Source of the DNA: Dinoroseobacter sp.
GTDB lineage: Bacteria > Pseudomonadota > Alphaproteobacteria > Rhodobacterales > Rhodobacteraceae
DNA: 64,000 nt
Assembly (NCBI GenBank): GCA_030066795.1
Contig: JASJAW010000019.1
Location: 62,001-126,000 of the forward strand
Direction of reading: 5' to 3'
A program made the translations under genes and the position numbers. How positions within the stretch are numbered: the stretch's first letter is position 1; each line of letters starts with the position of its first letter. Of the stretch, positions 24,664 through 33,365 are shown one piece after another. The notes beneath the pieces are model-generated. The model saw nothing but the letters and a program-made list of their open reading frames with translations, did not search any database and was not told where the DNA came from.

Positions 24664-25632
24664 CTACTCCGGGAAGACCCGCTTCCAGTCGCGCGCCATG
24701 TCTATGATTACCCATCCGCGGTCGGGGCCTTCGTCGAGCCCACGGTTAAGCACGCCCACATGACCGTCTCGGTCATAGGCAAACTCACGTTCCGCATCGG
24801 TATGGTGCAGCAGCATCCCGAATCGAAGTCCGTCGCCGGCGGTCGTGTATTCAAGCATCGCGAAATCACCGTCGGAATTGCCGCTTGCGAAAATCGGTCG
24901 CTTGCCGATGCGGCTGTCGATGCCCACGGGTTTGCCTTCCTTGTCGTCGACGAAGTCGATCCCGGGCAGTTTCGTAACTGTACCATCGGCATATTCCGTT
25001 GGTGCGGTGGTGCCGATGACCTGTTCTGGCGGGATGTTGTAGGCCCGTTCGGCGAAGGTGCGGATGAAGTGAATGCCGCCCCCGGACACAATCCAGGTCT
25101 GAAACTCCTCATCGCGCAGATACCGAAGCAGTTCCAGCATGGGTTGATAGATCATCTCGTCATAGCGCATCCCGGTCGTGGGATGGCGCGCCGTGTCAAA
25201 CCATGCGTTTACGTCTGCCTGAAAATCCTCCACCGACATATCGGCATGGCTCACCGCAAGCACCTCAAGAAGCGCCTCGATGCCGCCCGCAGCGACGGTT
25301 TCGAGATCGCCTTCTGCGGCGGCTTTGAGCGTGTCGGTTGTCAGGATGGACGGATCTGCCGCGGCTTTCTCCTTAACACGATCGAGTGCGTAGATCAGTT
25401 GAAAGTAAACCGGCTGCTCGGCCCAGAGATTGCCGTCATTGTCAAAGGTCGCAATCCGGTCCGCGGGTGTCACGTAGTCGGGGGAGGCAGGGTCTGTCAC
25501 CCTCTCCACGAAATCGAGGATCGCGGCCTTGGTGTCTGTATCGGCCCAGGAGGGCAGGGGATCGGCTAAGGCCGTGGTGACAATTGTCGTCAGAGCTACA
25601 GCGCTGCCGAATAGGAAAGCTTTATTGAGCAT
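24664..25632 (-). CDS. Exported HAD-superfamily hydrolase
   Basis: Phosphatase-like protein of about 322 aa with a signal peptide (ending TTALAD) and all HAD motifs: motif I TFDNDGNLW (Asp64 as nucleophile, Asp66 as acid/base), motif II IVSGGG, and motif IV ASGNSDGDFAML. A signal peptide on a HAD protein implies a periplasmic phosphatase rather than a cytosolic one. The start was set at the ATG that opens the signal sequence. It precedes a DUF1269 gene and a sulfatase on the same strand; together they may process phosphate and sulfate esters, but no substrate can be named. Confidence 0.85.
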   Translation of the reverse strand: MLNKAFLFGSAVALTTIVTTALADPLPSWADTDTKAAILDFVERVTDPASPDYVTPADRIATFDNDGNLWAEQPVYFQLIYALDRVKEKAAADPSILTTDTLKAAAEGDLETVAAGGIEALLEVLAVSHADMSVEDFQADVNAWFDTARHPTTGMRYDEMIYQPMLELLRYLRDEEFQTWIVSGGGIHFIRTFAERAYNIPPEQVIGTTAPTEYADGTVTKLPGIDFVDDKEGKPVGIDSRIGKRPIFASGNSDGDFAMLEYTTAGDGLRFGMLLHHTDAEREFAYDRDGHVGVLNRGLDEGPDRGWVIIDMARDWKRVFPE

Positions 25633-25766
25633 GATCGGCCTCTTTCTTCGCAGAAGTTTCAACCGCAACCGTTTCGAGCCAGAAAATGCTGGCCACGGTG
25701 ACGACAGTCTAAGCAGGGTTGCAAGTGACCACGCCCCAACGGGCGTGGTGCAGTCGCTTCCGGGAA

Positions 25767-26270
25767 TTACTGGAGCGCTTTCCGCAAAGCTTCCTCATCG
25801 CTCACTGAAAGCGAAGTCTGGATCACCTCGCCCTTAAAGCTTTCAAGCTCTTTGAGCAGTTTAACCGGTCGGTCGCTCCAGACGATCATTGCCAGCGCCG
25901 AGGAGTCGGGCTTGAGCTTTCCACCAACCTTGGCCAGCAGAGCGTCTTCTTCATCGGCTTGGTCCAGAATGCCTGCCAGTGCGCCACCACCTGTACCAGC
26001 AGCTACTCCTGCCAGCAGACCTGCCGCCGGATTCCCGGCCAACGCGCCGAACAGCATCCCGGTAAGCCCACCCATTGCGCTGCCCCCCAATATGCCCATG
26101 GCAGTAAGCGTGTTCGCGCTTTTGATGCGGATCTGTCCCTCGCTGTCGCGGGTAACGACGATCACGTCGTCGAGCTCGGCGTCCCAATCCATCGACATCT
26201 TTTCGATCCGCATGAGGGCTTCCTCTGCGGAATGACGGCCGTCAAAAACTACGATGATAAGTTCTGACAC
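25767..26270 (-). CDS. DUF1269 domain protein with glycine-zipper segment
   Basis: A 167-aa protein with an N-terminal alpha/beta domain (LIIVVFDGRHSAEEAL), a central glycine/alanine-rich zipper (ILGGSAMGGLTGMLFGALAG, then further GxxxG repeats) and a second alpha/beta domain ending VSDEEALRKAL. The zipper could insert in or span a membrane. I chose the GTG start because AAGGAG lies eight bases upstream; a longer frame runs into a hairpin. It lies between the sulfatase and the HAD hydrolase on one strand. Function unknown; the family is often stress-related by context. Confidence 0.82.
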   Translation of the reverse strand: MSELIIVVFDGRHSAEEALMRIEKMSMDWDAELDDVIVVTRDSEGQIRIKSANTLTAMGILGGSAMGGLTGMLFGALAGNPAAGLLAGVAAGTGGGALAGILDQADEEDALLAKVGGKLKPDSSALAMIVWSDRPVKLLKELESFKGEVIQTSLSVSDEEALRKALQ

Positions 26271-26310
26271 GATAGAACTCCTTCTGAGAAATGCAGTATA
26301 TGTTTTGCCG

Positions 26311-26341
26311 TCTTGGGCGATTGGGATACCGCCGCCCAAGA
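26311..26341. repeat. Nine-base perfect hairpin between sulfatase and DUF1269 genes
   Basis: TCTTGGGCG pairs with CGCCCAAGA across a 13-base loop. A second, imperfect hairpin follows at about 26352-26380 (GGAGAC and GTCTCC arms). Neither is followed by a T-run on the minus strand, so a processing or attenuation element is as likely as a terminator. Confidence 0.45.
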
Positions 26342-26390
26342 CTGTGCCGCTGGAGACGCTCGCGACCGAGCGTTGTCTCCGCGCGCTAAT

Positions 26391-27974
26391 TTAGTCGCCT
26401 ATTGCTGCAGTCATCTGTTCCATCACCTGATCGATGGAGAAGCTGGCTGGTTTCTGGCGAGGCGGGAACTCCTGGAACGTACTCAGGAAGCGCGCCACGT
26501 ATTGCTGGGCAGGCACCAGGAAGAACACCCGGTCGATTAGCCAGTCGTAATAGGTGTTCGACGTGCGGTAGGCCCGTTCATACGGATCGCGGCGCAGGTT
26601 AAAGATCAATGGCACGCGCAGCGGTGTCCAAGGCTCGATCCATGCCCGAAGCGTTGTGTACTCCTTCTGCTCCAGGAAGATCATCTTCCAGTCTTCGTAA
26701 CGAAGGGCTGTGAGTTCACCGGTATCCGCGAAATAGAAGATCTCGTCGCGCGGGCCTTCTTCTTCTTCACCAAGCAAGTGGGGAAGGAAATTGTACCCAT
26801 CGAGGTGCACTTTATATTCACGACCAATGGCTTGCACGCCACCTTCAAGAAGCTGTTCCTTGATGTTTGGGTTGCCTGCGGCGGCTAGGAATGTCGGCAG
26901 CCAGTCCATGTGATGCATGATTTCATTGGAAACCGATCCAGGCTCGATCTGACCCGGCCACCGGACCATGGACGGCACCCGCCAACCACCTTCCCAGTTG
27001 GTGTTCTTTTCTCCAAAGAACGGTGTGGAGGCGGCGTCCGGCCACGTGTTGTAATGCGGGCCGTTGTCGGTCGAGTAATGCACGATGGTGTTGTCGGCGA
27101 TGCCAAGCTCATCAAGCAAGTCCAGAAGCTGTCCGACATGCAGGTCGTGCTCGATCATTCCGGCGGTATATTCGTCGACGTTTTTACCAACGATTTCATT
27201 GGCCTGATCGCGCATTTCGTCCTTCACATGCGTGCGGAAGTGCATACGGGTTCCGTTCCACCAAACGTAGAAAGGTGTGCCCTGTTCATTGGCACGCTTG
27301 ATGAAGTCGATAGCGGCCGCGAGCGTCTCCTCGTCGACAGTTTCCATCCGCTGCTTGGTCAGCGGCCCGGTGTCTTCGATCTGTCCATCTGCGGTGGATT
27401 TGATGACTCCGCGTGGCCCGAAGGCTTCCCGGAAGGTTTGGCCATTGTCCAGTACAACGTCGCCTGGGTAGTCCTCATTCTCGGGTTCTTCTTCTGCGTT
27501 CAGGTGGTACAAGTTCCCGAAAAACTCATCAAATCCGTGGTTTGTGGGAAGGTGTTCATCCCGGTCGCCCAGGTGATTTTTTCCAAACTGACCCGTCATG
27601 TAGCCTTCGGCTTTGAGAAGCCCGGCGATTGTTGGGTCTTCTTCCTGCATGCCAAGCTCAGCGCCAGGCAGGCCGACTTTGGACAGGCCTGTGCGATACA
27701 CGGACTGGCCCATAATGTACGACGAGCGTCCTGCGGTGCAGGATTGTTCACCGTAATAGTCGGTGAAGATCATCCCTTCCTCCGCAACCCGGTCAATATT
27801 TGGCGTGCGGTACCCCATCATGCCCATCGTATAGGCGGAAATGTTCGACCGCCCGACATCGTCGCCCCAGATCACCAATATGTTTGGCTTATCCTGCGCG
27901 GCCACCGGGGCGGCAAACGCAAGTCCGACTGCAAGTGTGAGACTTGCCAGTCGGTACGGTTTAATCGATTTCAT
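26391..27974 (-). CDS. Exported arylsulfatase-type sulfatase
   Basis: Periplasmic sulfate-ester hydrolase of 527 aa with a signal peptide ending near PVAAQDK. Calcium ligands are in WGDDVG (Asp38, Asp39) and HYSTDNGPH. The sulfatase signature is CTAGR at residues 79-83, where Cys79 should be converted to formylglycine. The alanine rather than proline in the third signature position is an accepted variant. Later histidines and lysines (FGKNHLGD, GTRMHFRTH) complete the usual site. Maturation needs a formylglycine-generating enzyme, which is not encoded in this window. Substrates may be algal polysaccharide or small aryl sulfates; sequence alone does not decide. Confidence 0.9.
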   Translation of the reverse strand: MKSIKPYRLASLTLAVGLAFAAPVAAQDKPNILVIWGDDVGRSNISAYTMGMMGYRTPNIDRVAEEGMIFTDYYGEQSCTAGRSSYIMGQSVYRTGLSKVGLPGAELGMQEEDPTIAGLLKAEGYMTGQFGKNHLGDRDEHLPTNHGFDEFFGNLYHLNAEEEPENEDYPGDVVLDNGQTFREAFGPRGVIKSTADGQIEDTGPLTKQRMETVDEETLAAAIDFIKRANEQGTPFYVWWNGTRMHFRTHVKDEMRDQANEIVGKNVDEYTAGMIEHDLHVGQLLDLLDELGIADNTIVHYSTDNGPHYNTWPDAASTPFFGEKNTNWEGGWRVPSMVRWPGQIEPGSVSNEIMHHMDWLPTFLAAAGNPNIKEQLLEGGVQAIGREYKVHLDGYNFLPHLLGEEEEGPRDEIFYFADTGELTALRYEDWKMIFLEQKEYTTLRAWIEPWTPLRVPLIFNLRRDPYERAYRTSNTYYDWLIDRVFFLVPAQQYVARFLSTFQEFPPRQKPASFSIDQVMEQMTAAIGD

Positions 27975-28102
27975 GAAATCCCTCCTGTTTCGTAGATCCT
28001 CGCTCCGGATGAGAATCCCCGCACCTTAAACAGCGCGCAGGGGAACGGTAGAATAACACGCGGGCAAAACCCAAATGATTCTTTTCAAATAATGGTTTGA
28101 CA

Positions 28103-28138
28103 CAAAGAAAAGCGCCTCGCGAAAATTGCGAGACGCTT
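28103..28138 (-). terminator. Rho-independent terminator of the DUF882 gene
   Basis: On the minus strand an 11-base stem (AAGCGTCTCGC paired with GCGAGGCGCTT, one G-T pair) with a short A/T-rich loop is followed by TTTCTTT. It lies about 50 bases past the stop of the DUF882 gene. Confidence 0.8.
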
Positions 28139-28188
28139 CTGGGTGGCGATAGTTTGGGATGGTCGCCGAAAAAACTGTTATCGAGGCG

Positions 28189-28758
28189 TCAGCGGCCCCA
28201 TGTCCGGATCGGGCCGCAATCCATATGGACGAAGCTGGAGCGGGAATACTTGCCGACGCCACCCGCCTTACAGGCCGCCGCTGCGGCTGCGATTTGCCGG
28301 ACGGTACGGGACCCGAGGCGCAGGTCAGCCGCTTGCCCCTTCATGTGAAGGGAGTTGCGCGCGACGCCGCGGGATTTTGAGCGCAGCATTGCGTTGGTCT
28401 GTGGGCTGCGATAGCCCGAGAGCAACAAGTAAGGCTCGTCGGTATCGAGCAGATTGTGCGCAGCAGCCATGATGTCGACCGTGCGCAGGTCGATCTGTGC
28501 GACAGCATTGCTTCGCCAGTCGCGCATGAAGCTGTTGATTTCCTGCATGGCCTCAGGGATGTATTCCCCTTCGATCCAGTACACGGTGTCGATCTTTTCA
28601 CCCGTACGCCCGGAGTGCATGCTCAGGCGCCGGACATCGCCCGCGCCCCGCAGAAAACCGAATGCGTTTGCATTGATAGGTGCGGCAGTGATCGCGGTTG
28701 CCGCAAAAGCTGTAAGTAATTCACGCCTTGATAGGCGGATACCTGCAGTATCGCTCAT
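28189..28758 (-). CDS. DUF882 / YcbK-like peptidase (M15-type murein endopeptidase fold)
   Basis: About 189 aa with a twin-arginine-like signal (LSRRELLTAFA) and a C-terminal metallopeptidase domain. Zinc-site motifs are LSGYRSPQTN, the HMKGQAAD segment (H-x6-D) and SFVHMDCG. Members cut peptide cross-links in murein (MepM/MepK-like YcbK) or are of unproven activity. Two nearby ATGs compete for the start; neither has a strong ribosome site, so the N-terminus is uncertain by five residues. It is divergent from an L,D-transpeptidase gene, a frequent arrangement in this order, which suggests joint turnover of 3-3 cross-linked murein. Confidence 0.83.
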   Translation of the reverse strand: MSDTAGIRLSRRELLTAFAATAITAAPINANAFGFLRGAGDVRRLSMHSGRTGEKIDTVYWIEGEYIPEAMQEINSFMRDWRSNAVAQIDLRTVDIMAAAHNLLDTDEPYLLLSGYRSPQTNAMLRSKSRGVARNSLHMKGQAADLRLGSRTVRQIAAAAAACKAGGVGKYSRSSFVHMDCGPIRTWGR

Positions 28759-29059
28759 AGGTTCTTGCCCCATATCCCGGGCCACTTTTTGCGGCCTCTC
28801 AAAATGTTCATCCCCAGTTGTTGGGGAAAATACACAAAAAACCGTGAACGCCAAGCTGGTTGCCTTCAAACAAGGCGATTGCGACGTTTTTGAGCGGATT
28901 TTCGCCCAGCCTTCTTGCGGCTGGAGTTTCCTGCGAAGCGTTGCTTATGCGCCGCGCCAGGGCTGCAAAAAACCCGGACTTCTCATTCATGTTTTTGCTT
29001 TTTCGTTCGCATTTGTGCATTGATCGACATACAGGCGATTTCGAATTTGGGAGCTGTGG
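28759..29059. promoter_or_regulatory. Divergent promoter region of the DUF882 and L,D-transpeptidase genes
   Basis: The 301 bases contain no gene. They must hold both promoters, but I could not identify convincing -35/-10 pairs. The transpeptidase end is A/T-rich and supplies the ribosome site GGGAG before that ATG. Confidence 0.45.
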
Positions 29060-30661
29060 ATGTTTCTGACGTTGCAATTAAAGATGCGCGCAGTTGGGTT
29101 GGTTTTCGGTGTAATACTGCTTGTCTTTGCCGGGACGTTGGCGCGGGCGGAAAGTTTCGCGTTCCGCCAAGCTTTGGCTGAAGCAGCTGTCAATCAAGAC
29201 GACATCCTCGAGTTCTATGCCGCACGGGAGTTTGCAGCAGTTTGGACAGCGCCGGACGCGGCGGAGCGGCGCGCGGAGTTGTTGCGCGCGCTAGATCGCG
29301 CGCCGTTGCATGGTCTGCCGGCGAACAGGTATGACGCCGCTTTGTTGCGCGACGCGTTCGCAGCGGCAGACAATCCTCGGCTGCGGGGATTTGCCGAGGT
29401 GGTCGCTGCCCGCATGTATCTTGAGTATGCCCGCGACATTCATGGCGGCGCCCTGACGGCATCCCTTGTCGATAAGGGCATCGTGCGGGAGCAGCCACGG
29501 CAGCCCGTAGAAGACTTGCTCCTGGCCAGTGCCGAAGCTGACCCATCGGTGTTGTTCCAATCGCTGCCGCCACAAGGCAATCGTTACACACGCCTGATCA
29601 AAGCTCGCCTTGATCTTGAGCGGATCATTGCTGCCGGAGGCTGGGGGGAGACAGTGCCAAATGGCAAGCTGGAGCTTGGCGATGCAGGCGCCAGCGTGGT
29701 CGCGTTGCGCAATCGTCTAATCCGAATGGGCTATTTGGCGCCAACGGCGCGCGCCGAGTATAACGATGCGTTAGAGGCGGCGGTCATCCGGTTCCAAGCA
29801 GATCATGGTTTGGCGCAAGATGGCGTGGCCGCAAAGGTTACGTTGCAAGAGGTCAATGTCTCCGCGACCGACCGTCTCAAGTCGGTCTTGGTCGCGCTCG
29901 AACGCGAGCGATGGATGAACCGGGATCTCGGCGACCGCCGTATAATGGTCAACATCGCTGATTTCCACGCGCGGGTCATTGAAGATGAGAGGGAAGTCTT
30001 TCGGACGCGTGTCGTGGTCGGCAAGAACACGTCTGACCGTCGTACGCCCGAGTTTTCGGATGAAATGGACCACATGGTCATCAACCCCACCTGGAATGTG
30101 CCGCGCTCGATCGCCACGAAGGAATATCTGCCCAAGTTCCAGAATGACCCCAATGCGCATAGCTATCTGAGGCTCATTGATGCATCCGGCCGTATTGTAA
30201 GCCGCGAAGAGCTGGACTTTGCCCAGTTCACTCCGCGCAACTTCCCGTTTGACATCAAGCAACCTCCGTCGCGCTCCAACGCTCTTGGGTTGGTGAAGTT
30301 CATGTTCCCCAATGAGCACAACATTTACCTTCACGATACGCCCGCGAAGTCCCTGTTTGGTCGTGAAACACGCGCGTATTCTCATGGATGCGTGCGCGTG
30401 GCCGACCCGTTTGATTTCGCCTATGAGCTGCTCTCCAAACAGGAGGCGAACCCGGAAGGTGCTTTCAAATCGACGCTTGCGACCGGCAAGGAAACCTGGG
30501 TGTATCTGGATGATCCTTTGCCTGTGCATTTGTACTACCAGACAGCGTTTGCGCCTGCGAAGGGACAGATTCAGTACCGCCGTGATATCTATGGGCGCGA
30601 TGCCAAGATCTGGAAAGCCTTGGCAGAGGCCGGGGTGGTGTTGCCGGCTTTTGACAGCTAA
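29060..30661 (+). CDS. L,D-transpeptidase (YcbB/LdtD type)
   Basis: Exported murein cross-linking enzyme of 533 aa. It has an N-terminal signal or anchor (to about residue 30, LARAES), a helical scaffold domain, a peptidoglycan-binding domain (LRNRLIRMGYL through the AVIRFQADHGLAQDG region, about residues 215-260), and the YkuD catalytic domain. The catalytic cysteine is Cys444 in SHGCVRV, preceded by the conserved YLHDTP segment. The size and the scaffold domain mark the YcbB/LdtD class, which forms 3-3 cross-links and can bypass beta-lactam-sensitive transpeptidases. GGGAG lies six bases before the ATG. It is divergent from the DUF882 peptidase gene and followed by the lpxD operon. Confidence 0.92.
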   Translation: MFLTLQLKMRAVGLVFGVILLVFAGTLARAESFAFRQALAEAAVNQDDILEFYAAREFAAVWTAPDAAERRAELLRALDRAPLHGLPANRYDAALLRDAFAAADNPRLRGFAEVVAARMYLEYARDIHGGALTASLVDKGIVREQPRQPVEDLLLASAEADPSVLFQSLPPQGNRYTRLIKARLDLERIIAAGGWGETVPNGKLELGDAGASVVALRNRLIRMGYLAPTARAEYNDALEAAVIRFQADHGLAQDGVAAKVTLQEVNVSATDRLKSVLVALERERWMNRDLGDRRIMVNIADFHARVIEDEREVFRTRVVVGKNTSDRRTPEFSDEMDHMVINPTWNVPRSIATKEYLPKFQNDPNAHSYLRLIDASGRIVSREELDFAQFTPRNFPFDIKQPPSRSNALGLVKFMFPNEHNIYLHDTPAKSLFGRETRAYSHGCVRVADPFDFAYELLSKQEANPEGAFKSTLATGKETWVYLDDPLPVHLYYQTAFAPAKGQIQYRRDIYGRDAKIWKALAEAGVVLPAFDS

Positions 30662-30719
30662 ACCCGATGGCGTCAGCAGCGCGCGCTTCTAGGCGCGTCG
30701 GGGCAGTAGGGAAGCAGTC

Positions 30720-31811
30720 ATGGGCTACACGCTTGCAGAGATTGCCGACGCGTTGGATGCGCAGGCGGTCGGAGACACGGCACTAAGAATTTCAGGCGCT
30801 TCCGAGCCGACCACTGCAGGCCCAGATCAGCTGGCAATCGCTCTTGATCCGCAATATGCGGCGATGCTGTCCGAAGGATCAGCGCGCGCGGCGCTATTGT
30901 CCGGTGACGCCCCTTGGAAAGACTATGGTCTTGCGGGTGCCGTGCTTGTCGGCCGCGCGCGGTATGCAATGTCTGGTCTGACGCAGCTTCTCGACCCCGG
31001 ACCGGAACTGGCCAAGGGCATCCATCCGACCGCGATAATTGATGAAACCGCAGAGATCGGTGATGGCGCCGCGATCGGCCCGTATGTCGTGATCGGCAGG
31101 GGGGTTCGCATCGGCGCGCGGGCGCGCATCGCGGCCCATGTGTCGGTGGCGGAAATGGCGCGGCTCGGCGATGATTTGCTCTTATACTCCGGAGTTCGGA
31201 TCGGTGCTTACGCCACTATTGGTGACCGGTTTATCGCTCACCATAATGCATCGATCGCAGCAGACGGCTTTTCCTTCGTTACACCCGAAAAGTCGGCAGT
31301 GGAGGAAATTCGCGAAACGGTCGGTGTGCGGGGCGAAGCCAAGAACCAGAGCTGGACGCGCATCCATTCGCTTGGATCGGTCACGATAGGCGACGATGTA
31401 GAGGTCGGCGCAAATGCCTGCATCGATCGCGGCACAATCCGCGACACAATTGTGGGGCGCGGCACAAAACTCGATAACCACACGCAAGTTGGCCATAATG
31501 TTGTCATCGGCGAAGACTGTCTGATGGCGGGCATGTCCGGCGTTGCCGGGTCGTCTGTCCTTGGTAACCGCGTGGTGCTGGGCGGCCATGTCGGCGTCAA
31601 TGATAACATCGTCATTGGCGACGACGTAATAGCCGGCGGTGGTAGCAAGATCGCGTCGAACGCTCCGGCTGGGCGCGTTTTGTGGGGATACCCTGCAACA
31701 AAAATGGACACGCAAGTGGAAACCTACAAAGCGCTCCGGCGTCTGCCGCGGCTTTTTGAACAGGTGTCCGAGTTGAAGAAAGCAGTTTCCAAACTGAGCA
31801 AGAGTGATTAA
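30720..31811 (+). CDS. lpxD: UDP-3-O-acylglucosamine N-acyltransferase LpxD
   Basis: Third step of lipid A synthesis: transfer of a 3-hydroxyacyl chain from ACP to the 2-amino group of UDP-3-O-acyl-glucosamine. The 363-aa protein has the N-terminal uridine-binding domain, then a left-handed beta helix of isoleucine-rich hexapeptides (for example IGDGAAIGPYVVIGRGVRIG). The catalytic histidine is in DNHTQVGHNV. A C-terminal helical extension (LFEQVSELKKAVSKL) follows. It is not in the usual bamA-lpxD-fabZ-lpxA cluster here; an acyl carrier protein and a ketosynthase gene follow instead, which suggests a dedicated supply of the transferred acyl chain. Confidence 0.93.
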   Translation: MGYTLAEIADALDAQAVGDTALRISGASEPTTAGPDQLAIALDPQYAAMLSEGSARAALLSGDAPWKDYGLAGAVLVGRARYAMSGLTQLLDPGPELAKGIHPTAIIDETAEIGDGAAIGPYVVIGRGVRIGARARIAAHVSVAEMARLGDDLLLYSGVRIGAYATIGDRFIAHHNASIAADGFSFVTPEKSAVEEIRETVGVRGEAKNQSWTRIHSLGSVTIGDDVEVGANACIDRGTIRDTIVGRGTKLDNHTQVGHNVVIGEDCLMAGMSGVAGSSVLGNRVVLGGHVGVNDNIVIGDDVIAGGGSKIASNAPAGRVLWGYPATKMDTQVETYKALRRLPRLFEQVSELKKAVSKLSKSD

Positions 31812-31854
31812 GTCAGCGCCAGCCGAGACGATAGGCCGGGTAGGGAAGATCACC

Positions 31855-32124
31855 ATGTCAGAGTCGATTAAAGACCAGATTGTTCAGATCATTGCTGATC
31901 AGGCCGTTCTGGAGCCATCGGATATTAAGATGGAGGCGACATTGGAGGATCTGGGCATCGACAGCCTTGGGCTGGTCGAGTCCATTTTTGCAATCGAAGA
32001 GGCATTCGACATACAGGTGCCCTTCAACGCAAACGACCCGAGCGAGAGTGACTTCGATATCTCGAGTGTGGCCGCTATAATTACAGCTGTCCAAGGTCTG
32101 GTTGCGGACCAGAAAGGCGCCTGA
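31855..32124 (+). CDS. Specialised acyl carrier protein
   Basis: An 89-aa acyl carrier protein with the phosphopantetheine attachment serine at Ser37 in GIDSLGLVE. It is less acidic and longer at the C-terminus than AcpP, and its helix II to III region (FNANDPSESDFD) differs from the housekeeping protein, so it should be a second, pathway-specific ACP. GGGAAG lies before the chosen ATG. It lies between lpxD and a ketosynthase gene, with two bases to the latter. By analogy with AcpXL or NodF it may carry an unusual acyl chain for lipid A or another lipid, but the chain is not known. Confidence 0.88.
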   Translation: MSESIKDQIVQIIADQAVLEPSDIKMEATLEDLGIDSLGLVESIFAIEEAFDIQVPFNANDPSESDFDISSVAAIITAVQGLVADQKGA

Positions 32125-32126
32125 GG

Positions 32127-33338
32127 GTGCATCGCGTCGTTATTACCGGGCAGGGGACGATCAACGCTCTCGGCACCAATGTTCTACAGACCGTTGAAGC
32201 CTTGCGCGAAGGCCGTTGCGGAATCTCAGAGCTTGATTTCAGGGATGTCGACCGGCTCTCGATCCGCATTGGCGGTCAGGTCAAGAATTACGATCCCGAG
32301 GCTGCGTTCAACCGCCAGCAAATCGCTCTGTATGATCGTTTCACGCAATTTACGTTGCTGGCCGCCGCAGAAGCGATCGCGCAGGCGGGCTTGCAGTTCT
32401 CCGGAGAACTCGCGGCGAAGTCCGGCGTTGTGCTGGGGACCGCCGGCGGTGGTGTAAACACCTGGGACGACAACTATCGTGCTGTCTACGAGGAAGGAAA
32501 GAACCGGGTTCATCCCTTCGTGGTCCCCAAGCTGATGAACAATGCTGCAGCAAGCCACATCTCGATGGAACATAACCTTAAAGGACCCAGCTTCACGGTC
32601 GCTACCGCTTGCGCCAGTTCAAACCACGCCATGGGACAGGCCTTTCAGTTCGTGCGCTCAGGCCTGAGCAAGGTCATGATCACCGGGGGCTCGGAATCTA
32701 TGCTCTGTTTCGGAGGGGTGAAGGCATGGGAAGGCCTGCGCGTAATGTCCAAGGATGCGTGCCGCCCCTTTAGCGCCAATCGAAACGGTATGGTGCAGGG
32801 AGAAGGCGCTGCGATTTTTGTCTTCGAGGAATACGAACACGCCAAGGCGCGGGGCGCAGAGATTCTTGCGGAAGTAATCGGGTTCGCGATGACGTCTGAT
32901 GCGGCGGATATCGTGATGCCATCCAAACAAGGGGCATCGAGGGCGATTGCTGGAGCGATGCGAGACGGGCGGATAAATCCTTCCGACGTCGGGTATATTA
33001 ACGCGCACGGCACGGGCACTGCAGCCAACGACAAGACAGAATGCGCAGCTGTAGCCGATGCGTTGGGGCATCACGCGAATAAGTTGATGATTTCCTCTAC
33101 CAAGTCCATGCATGGTCACCTGATAGGTGGAACCGGTGCGGTCGAACTGCTGGCCTGTGTCATGGCAGTTAAGGACGGCATTGTTGCGCCGACCATTGGG
33201 TACGAGGAAGCGGACCCTGAATGCGCCTTGGACGTGGTGCCGAACGAAGCCCGTGAAGCCAAGGTCGAAGTGGTCTTGTCGAACGCATTTGCCTTTGGCG
33301 GCTTGAACGCAGTCCTGGCACTGCGCAAAGCCCCCTAA
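32127..33338 (+). CDS. 3-oxoacyl-ACP synthase II-like ketosynthase (FabF family)
   Basis: A condensing enzyme of 403 aa that extends ACP-bound acyl chains. The catalytic triad is visible: Cys162 in VATACASSN, His294 in NAHGTGTA, and His331 in KSMHGHLIGG. In the last motif the usual threonine is replaced by histidine (SMHGH rather than SMTGH). The GTG start follows the ACP stop after two bases. The pairing with a private ACP after lpxD resembles NodF-NodE and AcpXL-FabF systems and suggests synthesis of a special chain rather than bulk fatty acids. A housekeeping FabF would be expected beside acpP elsewhere. Confidence 0.9.
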   Translation: MHRVVITGQGTINALGTNVLQTVEALREGRCGISELDFRDVDRLSIRIGGQVKNYDPEAAFNRQQIALYDRFTQFTLLAAAEAIAQAGLQFSGELAAKSGVVLGTAGGGVNTWDDNYRAVYEEGKNRVHPFVVPKLMNNAAASHISMEHNLKGPSFTVATACASSNHAMGQAFQFVRSGLSKVMITGGSESMLCFGGVKAWEGLRVMSKDACRPFSANRNGMVQGEGAAIFVFEEYEHAKARGAEILAEVIGFAMTSDAADIVMPSKQGASRAIAGAMRDGRINPSDVGYINAHGTGTAANDKTECAAVADALGHHANKLMISSTKSMHGHLIGGTGAVELLACVMAVKDGIVAPTIGYEEADPECALDVVPNEAREAKVEVVLSNAFAFGGLNAVLALRKAP

Positions 33339-33362
33339 GGCGGGCCGCGTACAGGTCCGCCT
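33338..33362 (+). terminator. Possible terminator after the lpxD-ACP-ketosynthase operon
   Basis: AGGCGG pairs with CCGCCT, extended inside by a partial GCC/GGT pairing, immediately after the stop codon. Only a weak T-rich stretch (TTATTT) follows. It lies between convergent genes and is modest as a terminator. Confidence 0.4.
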
Positions 33363-33365
33363 GGC

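Noticed and set aside
26910..27995. 361-codon open frame on the plus strand
   Set aside because: It mirrors the sulfatase gene, which has clear catalytic motifs and a signal peptide; the antisense product has none.
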